A stretch of DNA of 64,000 nucleotides from CAIVVT01 sp963757265 (GCA_963757265.1 CAVWRA010000012.1:434001-498000), one strand, 5' to 3'; positions 12,001 to 20,953 are shown, numbered from the stretch's first letter. Numbers and translations: made by a program. Notes: generated by a model from the letters alone, not told the origin.

Positions 12001-12289
12001 CAGTGATGTCTATGGCATGTACTGGGTGCGTGGAAGTGTGGGAGGGCGCGCGTCAATTTTCTTTGAAGAATCAGGCGTCGGCGCGCCAGATATGACTGTT
12101 GGTTATTCCCCAATAGGTAGCTTCTCAAGGGGAGTTCTGCTGCAGGGAAGCGTTTTATGGGGCAACAGCGGAACAGCGGCGAGCGGTGCGGGGACATTGA
12201 CGAATTTGCCAACCGGCAAGAGCGGTAATCCGGTTTGGCTGCCCGTCTACGATTCAGCTGGGACGCTGCGGTACCTCCCGGCTTGGTAG
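6022..12289 (+). CDS. Giant tail tip protein, gpL-like plus gpJ-like, one frameshift
   Basis: About 2088 aa if one indel near 10710 is repaired; as written, the first frame stops at 10995 and the second continues from about 10720 to 12289. Residues 1-270 match the lambda gpL/DUF2163 type. They have a Cys cluster (TCPWSFP, YYQCGYSPD, GGCGNF, TSCGYSKGDCVNRG) followed by RFGGMQFQPP, as in the Fe-S-binding end of gpL. Residues 280-800 resemble a tail-tip/host-specificity (gpJ-like) core: YNNLNESKYGDFVPMLYG, later QDENGNTLTKDRYK-type segments and LSWRQDNLSLQPFRILQL. The remainder is repetitive beta-strand sequence (fibronectin-like, then a Ser/Thr/Gly repeat region). The protein should cap the tail and bind the host. 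The fusion of L- and J-type parts is unusual. Confidence 0.75.
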
Positions 12290-12295
12290 GAAAAA

Positions 12296-12451
12296 ATGCT
12301 TAGCTTCATTCTCTATCTTCTCTTCAGTTTTCACGGGGCGCTCATCGGCCCCTCAATGAATCTGTCTGAGCGGCCGATGCAACAGCCGAGCGTGCGATCG
12401 CCGCGCATCCCACAGCCGGTGAATCATCGCGCGCCGCGCGCAGCGCAATAA
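12296..12451 (+). CDS. Small membrane protein with a Pro-rich tail
   Basis: 51 codons. The ATG at 12296 follows a TAGGAAAAA ribosome-binding site just after the tail-tip stop. The N-terminus MLSFILYLLFSFHGALIG is hydrophobic (signal anchor or one membrane segment), and the rest is basic and proline-rich with repeats of P-x-x-P. It lies between the tail tip and the lysis genes. A phage lysis helper (spanin- or holin-like) is possible but unproven. Confidence 0.5.
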   Translation: MLSFILYLLFSFHGALIGPSMNLSERPMQQPSVRSPRIPQPVNHRAPRAAQ

Positions 12452-12461
12452 GAAAGGAAAC

Positions 12462-12806
12462 ATGACAGTCACAGTCAAACTACATCCGGCAGACGCATCG
12501 GCCCTGGCGATGAAACAGAAACAAATCGAGCAACTGCAACACCAGAGCGCGGGCATCTTGGAGAGCACGATCCGCCGCGCTGGCTATGAGGTCGCGGCCG
12601 TCGTGGGCCAGACGGCAAACTCGATCGAGCTCGAGGTGCCGGATCCGCCAGCACCGCCAGCGCCGCCGGCTCCAGTGCCGGAAGTTCCGCCAGCACCGTC
12701 GTCTGGGCCAGCAGCGGAAGGGCCGGCAGCTTCACCAGCCCCGACCCCGGCCCCAGCTCCGGAAGTTCCACCAGCACCGCCGGCGCCAGACACTTCCGCT
12801 GAGTAA
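12462..12806 (+). CDS. Hypothetical phage protein with Pro/Ala-rich C-terminus
   Basis: 114 aa with an AGGAAAC ribosome-binding site. Residues 1-62 look like a short folded or coiled domain (MTVTVKLHPADASALAMKQK, IEQLQHQSAGILESTIRRAG). Residues 65-114 are low-complexity Pro-Ala-Glu sequence (PPAPPAPPAPVPEVPPAP and similar), likely unstructured. It ends 5 nt before the glucosaminidase, so it belongs to the same transcript. Small proteins with this make-up occur in acidobacterial and proteobacterial prophages next to the endolysin; no function is known to me. Confidence 0.6.
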   Translation: MTVTVKLHPADASALAMKQKQIEQLQHQSAGILESTIRRAGYEVAAVVGQTANSIELEVPDPPAPPAPPAPVPEVPPAPSSGPAAEGPAASPAPTPAPAPEVPPAPPAPDTSAE

Positions 12807-12811
12807 GTCCC

Positions 12812-13384
12812 ATGCTGACACCATCACAGAATCAGCGGCTCTCTGCCGCAACGCAGGCCGCGTGCGCTAACGAGAAGACCACCAAGTTCCCGGCCGAGGT
12901 CACGGTGGCGCAATGGGCCACCGAGAGCGGCTGGGGCTCCAGCGCGCCCGGTAACAACTGTTTCGGCCTGAAGCTCTACGAAGGCGCACAGGGCAAGCAG
13001 CTCCTACCTACTACGGAGTGGCTCACCGACGCCGAACTGGAGCGTTTTCTATCGCTGGGGGATGGACGCACCGCCGTCTTGAAGAATCCCACCAACCCGC
13101 CGCGGCATGATGGGCGGCGGGAGTACTCGGCGAAGGACTGCTTCGCCGCCTTTCACGCCCTCGCCGATTGCTTCGAGCGCCATGCGCAACTGATCACGGG
13201 CGGCAAGCCCTATGCCGCGGCCTGGGCGCAGTATCAAGCCAGCCACGACCTGCCGGCGTTCATCACTCAAATGGCGCCGGTGTACGCCACAGACCCGCAC
13301 TATGCCGACAAGCTGCGGTCCATCCTCTCGATGGCCCAGGTCCAAACAGCCTTGGCGCTGGCGCGAGGAAACAAGCATGGGTAA
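12812..13384 (+). CDS. Phage glucosaminidase-type endolysin (FlgJ/GH73-like)
   Basis: 190 aa with no signal peptide. It follows the pattern of the mannosyl-glycoprotein endo-beta-N-acetylglucosaminidase family: residues 31-48 VAQWATESGWGSSAPGNN with the likely catalytic Glu38, then CFGLKLYEG. A lysozyme-subfamily-like second half follows (YSAKDCFAAFHALADCFERH, YATDPHYADKLRSIL). The family cleaves GlcNAc-MurNAc bonds in peptidoglycan. The position after the tail genes and before small membrane proteins fits a lysis enzyme or a tail-associated wall hydrolase. The last codons overlap the next gene by 8 bp. Confidence 0.8.
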   Translation: MLTPSQNQRLSAATQAACANEKTTKFPAEVTVAQWATESGWGSSAPGNNCFGLKLYEGAQGKQLLPTTEWLTDAELERFLSLGDGRTAVLKNPTNPPRHDGRREYSAKDCFAAFHALADCFERHAQLITGGKPYAAAWAQYQASHDLPAFITQMAPVYATDPHYADKLRSILSMAQVQTALALARGNKHG

Positions 13385-14093
13385 GGGATTCTCGCCGTGG
13401 GGGCTCCTGGCGCTGGTGCTGATATGGCCGGCGCTCGAGCTCGGCATCCTGCTGCACAACGTGCGCCCAGGGCTGGAGCAATCCGCCTGGACGCTGCGCT
13501 ATCTCAACGACTGCAAGGCCAACCGGGCCTGCCTGGCGTCGCAACTCCTCGCCACGACGGGCAGCATCAAAGCGGCCGCTGCGCAGAGCTACCAGACCAG
13601 CCGCTCGGTTGAGGCGACAGCGCGAGAGTCGCTCGAGCTGGTTCGCGAGATCCGGACGGACACGCACGACCTGTTGACCGAAGCGCGAGGCTCCTTGCAC
13701 GAGGCGACGGAGCTGGAGCGGGCGCTCCGGCAGGACTTGGACCGAATCACGGGCACCGCTGATGCCACGGTGGCAGCGGCGCAGGCGCCTCTGCAGCAGC
13801 TCGACCACCTCCTGACCACCGCCGACGCGCAGCTCGCCGCCAACGGCCAGGTCACACAGAAGACGCTCCAGGACATCGCCGGCGCCGCGCGCGACCTCGA
13901 TGTACTGTTCGCGGATCCGGACGTCTCAACGACGCTGGCGCACGTCGCCGGCACATCGGAACACCTTGAGGAGTCTGCAAAATCGATCGATATTGCCATG
14001 CGCCCCTGGCGCGAGAAGGCAAGCCTGCTCAAGACCGTCATCAGCAAAGCGCTGGACCTGCTGAAGTTCACCATCCCGATCCCGCTTCCCTGA
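13377..14093 (+). CDS. Membrane-anchored coiled-coil protein in the lysis block
   Basis: 238 aa, using the ATG at 13377 that overlaps the endolysin. Residues 6-27 (SPWGLLALVLIWPALELGIL) form one membrane anchor. Residues 60-235 are long amphipathic helices rich in Ala, Glu, Leu and Asp (TARESLELVREIRTDTHDLL, ELERALRQDLDRITG, LQQLDHLLTTADAQLA), suggesting a coiled coil outside or inside the membrane. Its composition resembles methyl-accepting or MlaD-type helical regions, but no signature residue identifies a family. The overlap with the endolysin implies coupled translation and a role in lysis or phage-membrane interaction. Confidence 0.6.
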   Translation: MGKGFSPWGLLALVLIWPALELGILLHNVRPGLEQSAWTLRYLNDCKANRACLASQLLATTGSIKAAAAQSYQTSRSVEATARESLELVREIRTDTHDLLTEARGSLHEATELERALRQDLDRITGTADATVAAAQAPLQQLDHLLTTADAQLAANGQVTQKTLQDIAGAARDLDVLFADPDVSTTLAHVAGTSEHLEESAKSIDIAMRPWREKASLLKTVISKALDLLKFTIPIPLP

Positions 14094-14147
14094 AACCTGA
14101 AGTCCAACAACCGCGCGCCCGGCGTCACTGGGCGAGAAAGCCAAACC

Positions 14148-14510
14148 ATGTCTCTCATCACTACTCTTAGCCACGCCTATGCCGTGGCCATCGGCGACAT
14201 CAAGAAAGTCGCCAACTTCGTGGAAACCAAGGCCCTCCCGGTGCTGCAGACCGCCAAGGCCGACGCACCCACCGTCGAGGCCATCACGGCCCTCGTGTGC
14301 CCGCAGCTCGCCAACGTGGAACGCGTGGGTGAGGCGGTGCTCGGCGTCGTGATCCAGGCCATCGAAGATGCGGGCGCGGCTGCCGGAGCCGGGGGAATGA
14401 GCGTCAGTCTCGACGCTGCTCTCGTGGCCGACATCAAGGCCATCCTGCCGGCTATCAAGGCCGCGGCCAAGCCGGTCCCTCCAGTGGTCGCGGCTCCCGC
14501 AGCGGCCTAA
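14148..14510 (+). CDS. Small Ala-rich phage protein
   Basis: 120 aa. The sequence is helical and Ala/Val-rich (AYAVAIGDIKKVANFVETKA, LPVLQTAKADAPTVEAITAL, GEAVLGVVIQAIEDAG) with a Gly-rich hinge and a Pro-Ala tail. Similar short proteins sit beside holin genes in many phages of GC-rich bacteria. The middle helices are moderately hydrophobic but not long enough for a confident membrane call. The next gene follows after 17 nt. Confidence 0.6.
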   Translation: MSLITTLSHAYAVAIGDIKKVANFVETKALPVLQTAKADAPTVEAITALVCPQLANVERVGEAVLGVVIQAIEDAGAAAGAGGMSVSLDAALVADIKAILPAIKAAAKPVPPVVAAPAAA

Positions 14511-14527
14511 GCAGCGAGGAGGAGACT

Positions 14528-14743
14528 GTGGATCCCATCACGCTGCTCCACAATCCACTGGTCCAGGTATGGGCGGCGGTGGCCATTTTCGCCGCCGCCG
14601 TCCATGCCCTCCCCGAACCGACGAGGACCAGTAGTGTCTTCTATCGGTGGCTGTACGGCTTTGCCCACGCGCTGCCGGCGAATTGGGCCGAGGTCTTGAA
14701 GGCGATCACACCGACTGCCCAACCGCCAAAATCCGCCCAGTAA
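14528..14743 (+). CDS. Holin-like small membrane protein
   Basis: 71 aa from a GTG start preceded by GAGGAGGAGAC, a strong ribosome-binding site that decides the start. Residues 9-28 (NPLVQVWAAVAIFAAAVHAL) form one membrane segment; the rest has an aromatic amphipathic stretch (SVFYRWLYGFAHALPANWAEVL) and a Lys/Pro tail. The size, single hydrophobic helix and location next to the endolysin fit a class III-type holin or similar lysis protein. It is the last gene before a clear terminator. Confidence 0.6.
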   Translation: MDPITLLHNPLVQVWAAVAIFAAAVHALPEPTRTSSVFYRWLYGFAHALPANWAEVLKAITPTAQPPKSAQ

Positions 14744-14773
14744 GTCATTTCTTTTCACCTTTTACCACCAGAC

Positions 14774-14800
14774 GGCGGCGCTTCCGGGCGCCGCCTTTTT
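14774..14800 (+). terminator. Rho-independent terminator
   Basis: A perfect 8-bp stem (GGCGGCGC at 14774-14781 with GCGCCGCC at 14788-14795), a 6-nt loop and five Ts. It ends the tail/lysis transcript and separates it from the signal-peptide fibre genes, whose ribosome-binding site starts a few bases later. Confidence 0.85.
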
Positions 14801-14811
14801 CATAGGAAGAA

Positions 14812-17800
14812 ATGTGCCTAATGAAACGTCTTTTGATCTTGTCCGCTTGTGCGCTGTGCCTGGCTGCCGTGCTTTCGGCGCAGACGCCGGTCAACGTGAC
14901 TGGGCCCATCAATACACCGGAAGGATTGCCCTGGACAGGAACCCTCCAGATCAGCAACCCGCCGGTTATCTGCGGCTCCATCAAGGTCGCCAAGTCCACG
15001 ATCCACGTGACCGTCACCGCCGGCGTTTTTGACAGGACGCTGAACCTCTATCCGATCGCCGATTGCGGCTCGGGCGGCTATGGCTACACGGTGCAGTCCA
15101 TCGGTACGGATGGGAATAGGCCGGCGAGCTACTGGGTGATTCACGCGAGCGCCGCCCCCGTCACGGTGGCGCAGATTGAGCAGAGTACGCCTCCATCGCC
15201 CAGCGCCACCGTGCCACTCAGCATCTTGCAGCTCAGCACGGGCAACGACGGCGACTGCCTGACCAAGCTCGGCGGCGGTGCGATCACCAACCCCTGCGCG
15301 GGAGGCCTGGGCTACTACCTGGTGAGCCAGTCCGCCAACGCGCCGCAGAACGCCATCGACCTGGCTCTGCTGTCCAGCGGTTTGCTCAAGATCATAGTCT
15401 CCGGCGGCGTGGCCTCCATCTCAACCGCAGCAGCTGGGACCGACTACCAGGCGCCCATCTCCGGCGCGCCCGAGGCGTGGCCCACGTTCGCCGCGGTTGC
15501 CACGTCGGGCAGTTATGCCGACCTGTCGAATCGGCCGACGATCCCCAGCACTACGGCACAGATCACGGAGTCGGGGAATCTGTACTTTACGCCGGCGCGG
15601 GTGGTGGCGGCGATGGCGGGTTTGTACCAGGCGCCGATCACAGGGGCTCCCGGCTCCTGGCCGGCAACGTGGCCGTGGGCCTCCCTCTCTGGCGTGCCAG
15701 CGAGCTTCACCCCCAGCGCGCACGCCAGCACGCACGCCGCGGCGGGCAGCGACCCGCTGAGCCTGTCTGCATCGCAGATCGGATCCGGATATCCCTACGC
15801 GTCCCTCTCCGGCGCTCCATCGATCCCTTCGGCCTCGAGCGCCACGCCCGCGATGGATGGGACAGGCGCGGCTGGCAGCTCTGCCAATTATGCCCGGGCG
15901 GACCACATCCATCCGACCGACACCAGCCGGCAGGCGGCAATTGCGCCGGGGACGCAGGCCCAATACCTCCGGGGTGATTTCTCGCTGGCGACCTTCCCGA
16001 CCACCTGGCCATGGGGTAGCCTGAGCAGCGTCCCTTCGACGTTCACGCCGAGCGCGCATGCTTCGACGCATGCGGCGGCGGGCAGCGATCCGATCAGCGT
16101 CTCGGCATCGCAGGTCGGCAACGGCTATCCCTACCTCGAGTCTGGCCAGTCCGCCCACCATCCCCTCGACCGCATCCCAGGTGGGCGCCATCGCCGACTG
16201 GGGCGCCAACGGCATCCCTTACCGAACCGCTCTCGGGACGGCCCGCGCCGCGACGATCAGCGACCTTACCGCGCTGGGAAGCTGGCCGTGGGCTTCGCTC
16301 TCGGGCGCACCTACAACGTGGGCCTGGAACAACCTGACGGGCATCCCATCGCTCGTGAACAGCCTGAACTCGCAGTCCGGAGCGATCACCCTCGGGATCG
16401 GCACGTCCGGCGCTTCGCCGAACTGGAGCGCAAGCACGCTGAACATTCCCATGGCATCGGCCGCGAGTGTCACTGCTGGCCTGTTGTCGAACAGCGACTA
16501 TACGAGCCGCTGGATGGCGACCTTCACCTGGCCGGCGAACGGCTCCATCGTGAAGATGGTATCCGGCGCGCCTGCGCCGGCGGCGCTGGCTGATCTGACG
16601 GGCCTGGGAGCGGCAGCGGCGGCTTCGCCCGCCTTCACGGGCACCATCTCCGACGCGGGCACGTCGGCCACCGACTCGGCCGGCATAGGTTCGGAAGCAA
16701 CCAACTCAACCGGCTGGACAACGGCGGGCTGGACGGGCTCCTATGACTCCTTCAGCCACACCGCCGGCGCCATCCTGACGGGACCGACCTACTCCTCCGG
16801 TGCGAGCGGTTGCACGAACGGGACGCAGGCAGTCACGTTCACGAACGGCGGCGGCTCGGGCGCGGCGGGCACGATCACCGTCTCGGGCGGGGTGCCGACG
16901 GGCGCCATCACGATGACGGCGGAAGGCAGCGGGTACGCCAGCATCCCGACCGCAGCGACCATCGCGACATGCACGGGGACGGCCGCGCTCACGGGTGGCG
17001 CTTACGACACGCAGGCGTTGATCTATTCAGTGTCCGGCATGGCTGCCAACACGTTCTGGCAGACCGTCATGACCATCTCGGGCCGGACGGCGGGCTCGAT
17101 CGCCTGGACGGTAGGAGGCAGCGCGGCCAGCCCGGTGACGACCGCCACCGCGACGTTCTCTCCGATGGCAACCGGAACGGGCGCTCTGACCATCACCCCG
17201 ACACAGGATTTCAATGGGACGGTCGCTGTGAGTGTGAAGCAGATCACTGCCATCTCGGCTCCTGCTGTGAACTTGAAAGATTCAACTGGCACGACAAGTG
17301 TGGCAGTCTCGCAACAATTGGCGAGCAATCACAACGTGTTTATCGGCGGCGGCGGCACATACAACACAACGGGCGCTCAAAATATTGGGATCGGGATCGG
17401 CGCCTTGGCTGACAATACGATAGGCATTAACAATGTCGCACAGGGCTATAATGCCCTCACCAAGAACACAACTGGAACTAACAATGACGCATTTGGCACT
17501 AATACTCTTAGTTCCAACACAACGGGGGGCTATAATGTCGCGCTTGGAACCAATTCCCTCGCCACCAATACAACGGGCGGCAACAACATGGCGATGGGGT
17601 ATGATTCCATGGTTTATAACACGACCGGTGCTCAGGACACTGGGATAGGTTACGAGGCGCTCTACAACAATTCGACGGGGGCGTATAACTCGGCCCTGGG
17701 ATTTGCCAGTTTATTTAACCTCACGACGGGTGGTTACAATAGCGCCTTGGGTGCGCTCGCGGGCGAGTACATAGCAGATGGTGCCACGGCCAATCAGACC

Positions 17801-18271
17801 TCAACAGACTCGACGTATGTTGGCTACAACACAAAAGCCCAGGCCAACGGGGACACATACGAAACAGTAATCGGATACACAGCGATTGGAGCGGGCAGTT
17901 ACACGGTCGTAATCGGCAGTGGCAGTGTGACGGACGTGTGGTTGGGGAATGGGTCGGCGACCACGGTGACGAACGCCAGGTTGCATACGACGGCCGTGGT
18001 GAGCGGCGGGACGCAGAACGTCTCGGGCTGTTCCCTCACGTCTGCGGCGGGCGGCGCCACGGCCGGCAAGTTCGCGAGTGGGACGGCGGGCGTGTGCACG
18101 GTGACGATCACGCCGGGAAGCACGGCGCCGAACGGCTGGTCCTGCTGGGCGTCGGACGTAACCACGACAACGGACCATCTCTACCAGACGGCGTTCAACG
18201 CTACGACCGCCACCATAGCGGGAACGACGTCCAGCGGTGACGCAATTGTCTGGGGCTGTATCGGATTCTAA
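14812..18271 (+). CDS. Exported fibre-like protein with YadA-type repeats, one frameshift
   Basis: About 1153 aa after repairing one indel near 16135 (the first frame reads on to 16593; the second carries to 18271). Either ATG 14812 or ATG 14821 may start it; both follow AGGAAG. Residues 4-24 (MKRLLILSACALCLAAVLSA) form a Sec signal peptide cut before Q-T-P. An Ig-like head follows (residues 25-110), then tail-fibre-type repeats with WASLSGVP/ASTHAAAGSDP motifs. Between about 17330 and 17780 lie left-handed repeats of the form N-T-T-G-x-x-N-x-A-x-G, as in trimeric autotransporter heads. The C-terminal 100 aa is Cys-containing. Sequence logic is phage fibre, yet the signal peptide implies Sec export, which is odd for virion assembly in the cytoplasm. 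Alternative: a surface adhesin that recruited fibre repeats. Confidence 0.65.
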
Positions 18272-18280
18272 GGAGCACTA

Positions 18281-18805
18281 ATGAATCGGCTTGTACTTCT
18301 GTTCTTCCTCGCGGCTGCGCTTGCGTTCGCGCAAACGACGCCCGTGAGTGTGACCGTAACATTCCAGAACGCGGACATCGCGGATATCTATACCTGGGCG
18401 CACCAGCAGTGGTCAGATCCGGCAACCAGCGCCGCGGCGCTGAGCGCGGCGATGGCGGCCGGCGACACAAGCCTCACGCTGGCGTCCACCGCCGGCTATC
18501 CGGCGTCCGGCGCGGTCTTCATCGACTCCGAGGTGATCCTGTACTCGGCGATCAGCGGGAACCAGTTGACGGGGCTCACGCGCGGGCAGCAGCAGACCAC
18601 CGCCGCGGCGCACCTCTCGGGCGCCCTGGTGCATGTCCTCAGCATCGCCACCCCGAACCAGTTCGTGGGGTTCTGTGTGGCCAGGCAGATCCAGTCGATC
18701 CGGCTTCAACTGGGTGCGTCTGGCGCCGCCGTGGGCGCGGCGGTGACGTCGCTCAATGCTGCCACTGCAACTGTAAACTCCAAGCCCACGGTGACGACGA
18801 ACTAA
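18281..18805 (+). CDS. Exported protein of the fibre block
   Basis: 174 aa with a ribosome-binding site AAGGAG before the ATG. Residues 1-18 (MNRLVLLFFLAAALAFAQ) form a signal peptide. Residues 50-110 contain AMAAGDTSLTLASTAGYPAS and GAVFIDSEVILYSAISG, a beta motif common in tail fibre and receptor-binding proteins of phages, where GxTxLTV...FP...I.I..E is typical. The C-terminus is helical (QIQSIRLQLGASGAAVGAAV). It starts 9 nt after the preceding fibre and ends 5 nt before the glycosyltransferase, so the three form one transcript. It is the second exported fibre-like protein in this module. Confidence 0.6.
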   Translation: MNRLVLLFFLAAALAFAQTTPVSVTVTFQNADIADIYTWAHQQWSDPATSAAALSAAMAAGDTSLTLASTAGYPASGAVFIDSEVILYSAISGNQLTGLTRGQQQTTAAAHLSGALVHVLSIATPNQFVGFCVARQIQSIRLQLGASGAAVGAAVTSLNAATATVNSKPTVTTN

Positions 18806-18810
18806 CATCC

Positions 18811-19818
18811 ATGAGAGTCATCATCTCTTATAAGAACTTTGCGGCAAACCGCAATATCAGCCACATCGGGCTCGGCGTCGCCGCTCTGAACAACAGCAAA
18901 TGCCTCAACCGTGCGGGGATCATAACCGACGTTTGGTCAACCATGGATGCCGCCGACCTGACGCGGCAATTGAAGGCGAACACGGACGTTTCGCATGTCG
19001 CGATTTCGGCGCCGTGGATTCCCACCGTCGAATTGCAGAGGATAACGATGGAGTTTCCGCGGATCAAGTTCGCCATGAACTGCCACAGCAACGTGGGGTT
19101 TCTGCAGGCGGACGCCAATGGAGTGGGCCTCATCGGCGCGGCCATGGAGGTCCAGCGCGGGGCGGCAAACTTCCACGTCGCCGGCAATAGCCGCAAGTTT
19201 GTGGACTGGGCCAGCGTGACGTTTGGAACCCCGTTTACTTATCTGCCGAATCTGTATTTCCTGGAGGGTCCGCTGGATCCCCCCAGGCCGCCATTCCACG
19301 GGGGGCTGCTGCGGGTCGGAGCGTTCGGTGCGACCCGGCCACTGAAGAACCTGATGTCGGCCGCGGGGGCGGCCCTGACCATCTCACGGTTCTTCGGAGG
19401 GGACCTGGAGTTGTGGATCAACAGCGGGCGGGACGAAGGCGCTGGCTGCATCGTGCGGGCCATCGAGGAGATGTTCCGGATTACGCGACAAGCCCAACTG
19501 GTCAGGGCCGGGTGGGCGTCCTGGCACGACCACCTTAAGACAGTCGCGCGGATGAACCTGCTGATCAATTGCAGTTACACCGAGAGCTTCAACATGGTGA
19601 CGGCGGACGGGGTCGCTGAGGGGATCCCCTCGGTCGTCTCCGACGCCATCTGTTGGGCGCCGGCTTACTGGCGCGCGCCGGTTGATGACGTGCTGGAGAT
19701 TGCGCGCGTGGGGCGGCATCTACTCTGCGACCCGCTCGCTCCAGGCGATGGCTACCGCGCACTGCTGACGCACAACGCCGACGCACTGGTGGCGTGGAAG
19801 GCGTTTCTGGCTCCATAG
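18811..19818 (+). CDS. GT4-like glycosyltransferase
   Basis: 335 aa; the ATG is 5 nt after the upstream stop. The two-domain arrangement fits GT-B enzymes. The N-terminal half has IGLGVAALNNSKCLNRAGII and VSHVAISAPWI; the C-terminal half has FGATRPLKNLMSAAGAALTI and the donor-binding motif ESFNMVTADGVAEGIPSVVS (compare E-S-F-G...E-A-x-A-x-G-x-P in GT4/glycosyltransferase group 1). No signal peptide is present, so it acts in the cytoplasm, probably transferring a sugar from a nucleotide donor. Its partner is unknown; the operon with two exported fibre-like proteins suggests glycosylation of these or of cell-surface glycans. Confidence 0.7.
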   Translation: MRVIISYKNFAANRNISHIGLGVAALNNSKCLNRAGIITDVWSTMDAADLTRQLKANTDVSHVAISAPWIPTVELQRITMEFPRIKFAMNCHSNVGFLQADANGVGLIGAAMEVQRGAANFHVAGNSRKFVDWASVTFGTPFTYLPNLYFLEGPLDPPRPPFHGGLLRVGAFGATRPLKNLMSAAGAALTISRFFGGDLELWINSGRDEGAGCIVRAIEEMFRITRQAQLVRAGWASWHDHLKTVARMNLLINCSYTESFNMVTADGVAEGIPSVVSDAICWAPAYWRAPVDDVLEIARVGRHLLCDPLAPGDGYRALLTHNADALVAWKAFLAP

Positions 19819-20208
19819 GCCGAAATGCGCGCTCATGTTCACCGCAAGAGGATCGTTCCGCTGGGCACCGTGTCGAGTGCATTCGCCAGTTTGAAAAGCC
19901 CAAGTCATTCCCCGGGTGCACTATTCTGCTGGATATCACCTTGCCGGTTTGATGCGTCAATGTGCTGTCCGCCTATCCAGCTTCTTAGTGCGCCGTAATC
20001 CGCTTGCAGCGCACCCACTGCGTCACAGCCAGCCAGCGTTGGCTTGAATCGTTGCTGAAAGCCACAGTGTTGCGGGAGCCGTCGAAGCCAAGTCGGAAGT
20101 GCCGGTCCCTGAGGTTTCACCCCACATCGAACCAGGGTAGGTCAGGCCGAACCGCTTGCGGCGTTCCTCCGATGTGTTCAATTTGGTGGGGCTCGAAGAA
20201 CTCCGGCC
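19819..20208. other. Gene-poor junction between phage module and Rhs array
   Basis: No credible gene is visible. A minus-strand reading across about 20000-20130 gives protein-like sequence (GFDGSRNTVAFSNDSSQRWL) only after a frame change and is closed by stops, so it may be a relic. This is probably the edge between the tail module and the Rhs array. Confidence 0.4.
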
Positions 20209-20427
20209 ATGTGCGGCGCGGCCGACCGCATTACTGACACGTATTGGTGGCACATCATGGCGCTGGGTGCGGACCTCGCCCGGCGAGGTGAAATGAGCCA
20301 GCAGGAGATCGAACGATTCCTCCTGCGCGCCACGGACTCCGGCAATGCCGGGGACAAACCAGCCCTCGCCGCCTGCGGCGCCACACGCGCGCCCGACGCG
20401 CCCGGGACGACCAACAGCGCTACCTGA
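20209..20427 (+). CDS. Possible small gene, unrecognised
   Basis: 72 codons with high-GC third positions and plausible composition in the first 45 residues (DTYWWHIMALGADLARRGEM, SQQEIERFLL), then a low-complexity Ala/Thr/Pro end. No clear ribosome-binding site. It may be the last gene of the phage module or chance. Confidence 0.3.
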   Translation: MCGAADRITDTYWWHIMALGADLARRGEMSQQEIERFLLRATDSGNAGDKPALAACGATRAPDAPGTTNSAT

Positions 20428-20458
20428 CGCAGTCGTGCGCCGTGTGGCCAACGTGGGG

Positions 20459-20953
20459 TTACCACTCCGAGTACGGCGTGCCGTCCGGCGTTTTTTCATT
20501 CGTCTTTGAATAGACGTCGAAAACGTTTTGCCCGCCGAAGCCCTGCGACTTCGGATCGTCCTGGTTACTCCTCACGCCCCAATCTGTCGAATGGGTGAAA
20601 GGATCGCGAGGGATTCTGCGCAAGAAGCGGATCTTGTTGCCCTTGGGGTCATTGGCGATCTTGACCCCTTCCACCAGCGCATCCAGGCTGTCGGGATAAC
20701 AAAGGGCATCGATCTTGGTTGTGGCGATCTTCCCCCCATCGCAGGCATCCTTGTACTTGTCGATGGCAGTCCTCAACTCATTCAGCGCAAGCCGCAGGTC
20801 GTGTTCGTGCTCGCGCCGTAAGCGGAAGCGTGCTATGGGTATGGCCATCATGGTCAGCACCATCAGGATGGTGAACGCCACGATCAGTTCCATCAGGGTC
20901 AATCCGCGCTGGGACTTGCGTTTTGCTATCCCTGTTCCCGCTGCGTGAAGCAT
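20459..20953 (-). CDS. Prepilin-like protein, unit A
   Basis: 164 aa. The leader (17 residues ending in KSQRG) is followed by LTLMELIVAFTILMVLTMMA, a type IV/type II pseudopilin N-terminus with the conserved Glu at mature position 5 and a prepilin-peptidase site after Gly. Residues 45-75 (LRREHEHDLRLALNELRTAI) and RRIPRDPFTHSTDWGVRSNQ resemble GspG-type major pseudopilins, which end in a D-P-x-G/W-x-R pattern. It should be processed by a prepilin peptidase and sit in the inner membrane or a pseudopilus. It is divergent from the exported 269-aa gene and the Rhs gene, and the same arrangement recurs in units B and C. Confidence 0.8.
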   Translation of the reverse strand: MLHAAGTGIAKRKSQRGLTLMELIVAFTILMVLTMMAIPIARFRLRREHEHDLRLALNELRTAIDKYKDACDGGKIATTKIDALCYPDSLDALVEGVKIANDPKGNKIRFLRRIPRDPFTHSTDWGVRSNQDDPKSQGFGGQNVFDVYSKTNEKTPDGTPYSEW

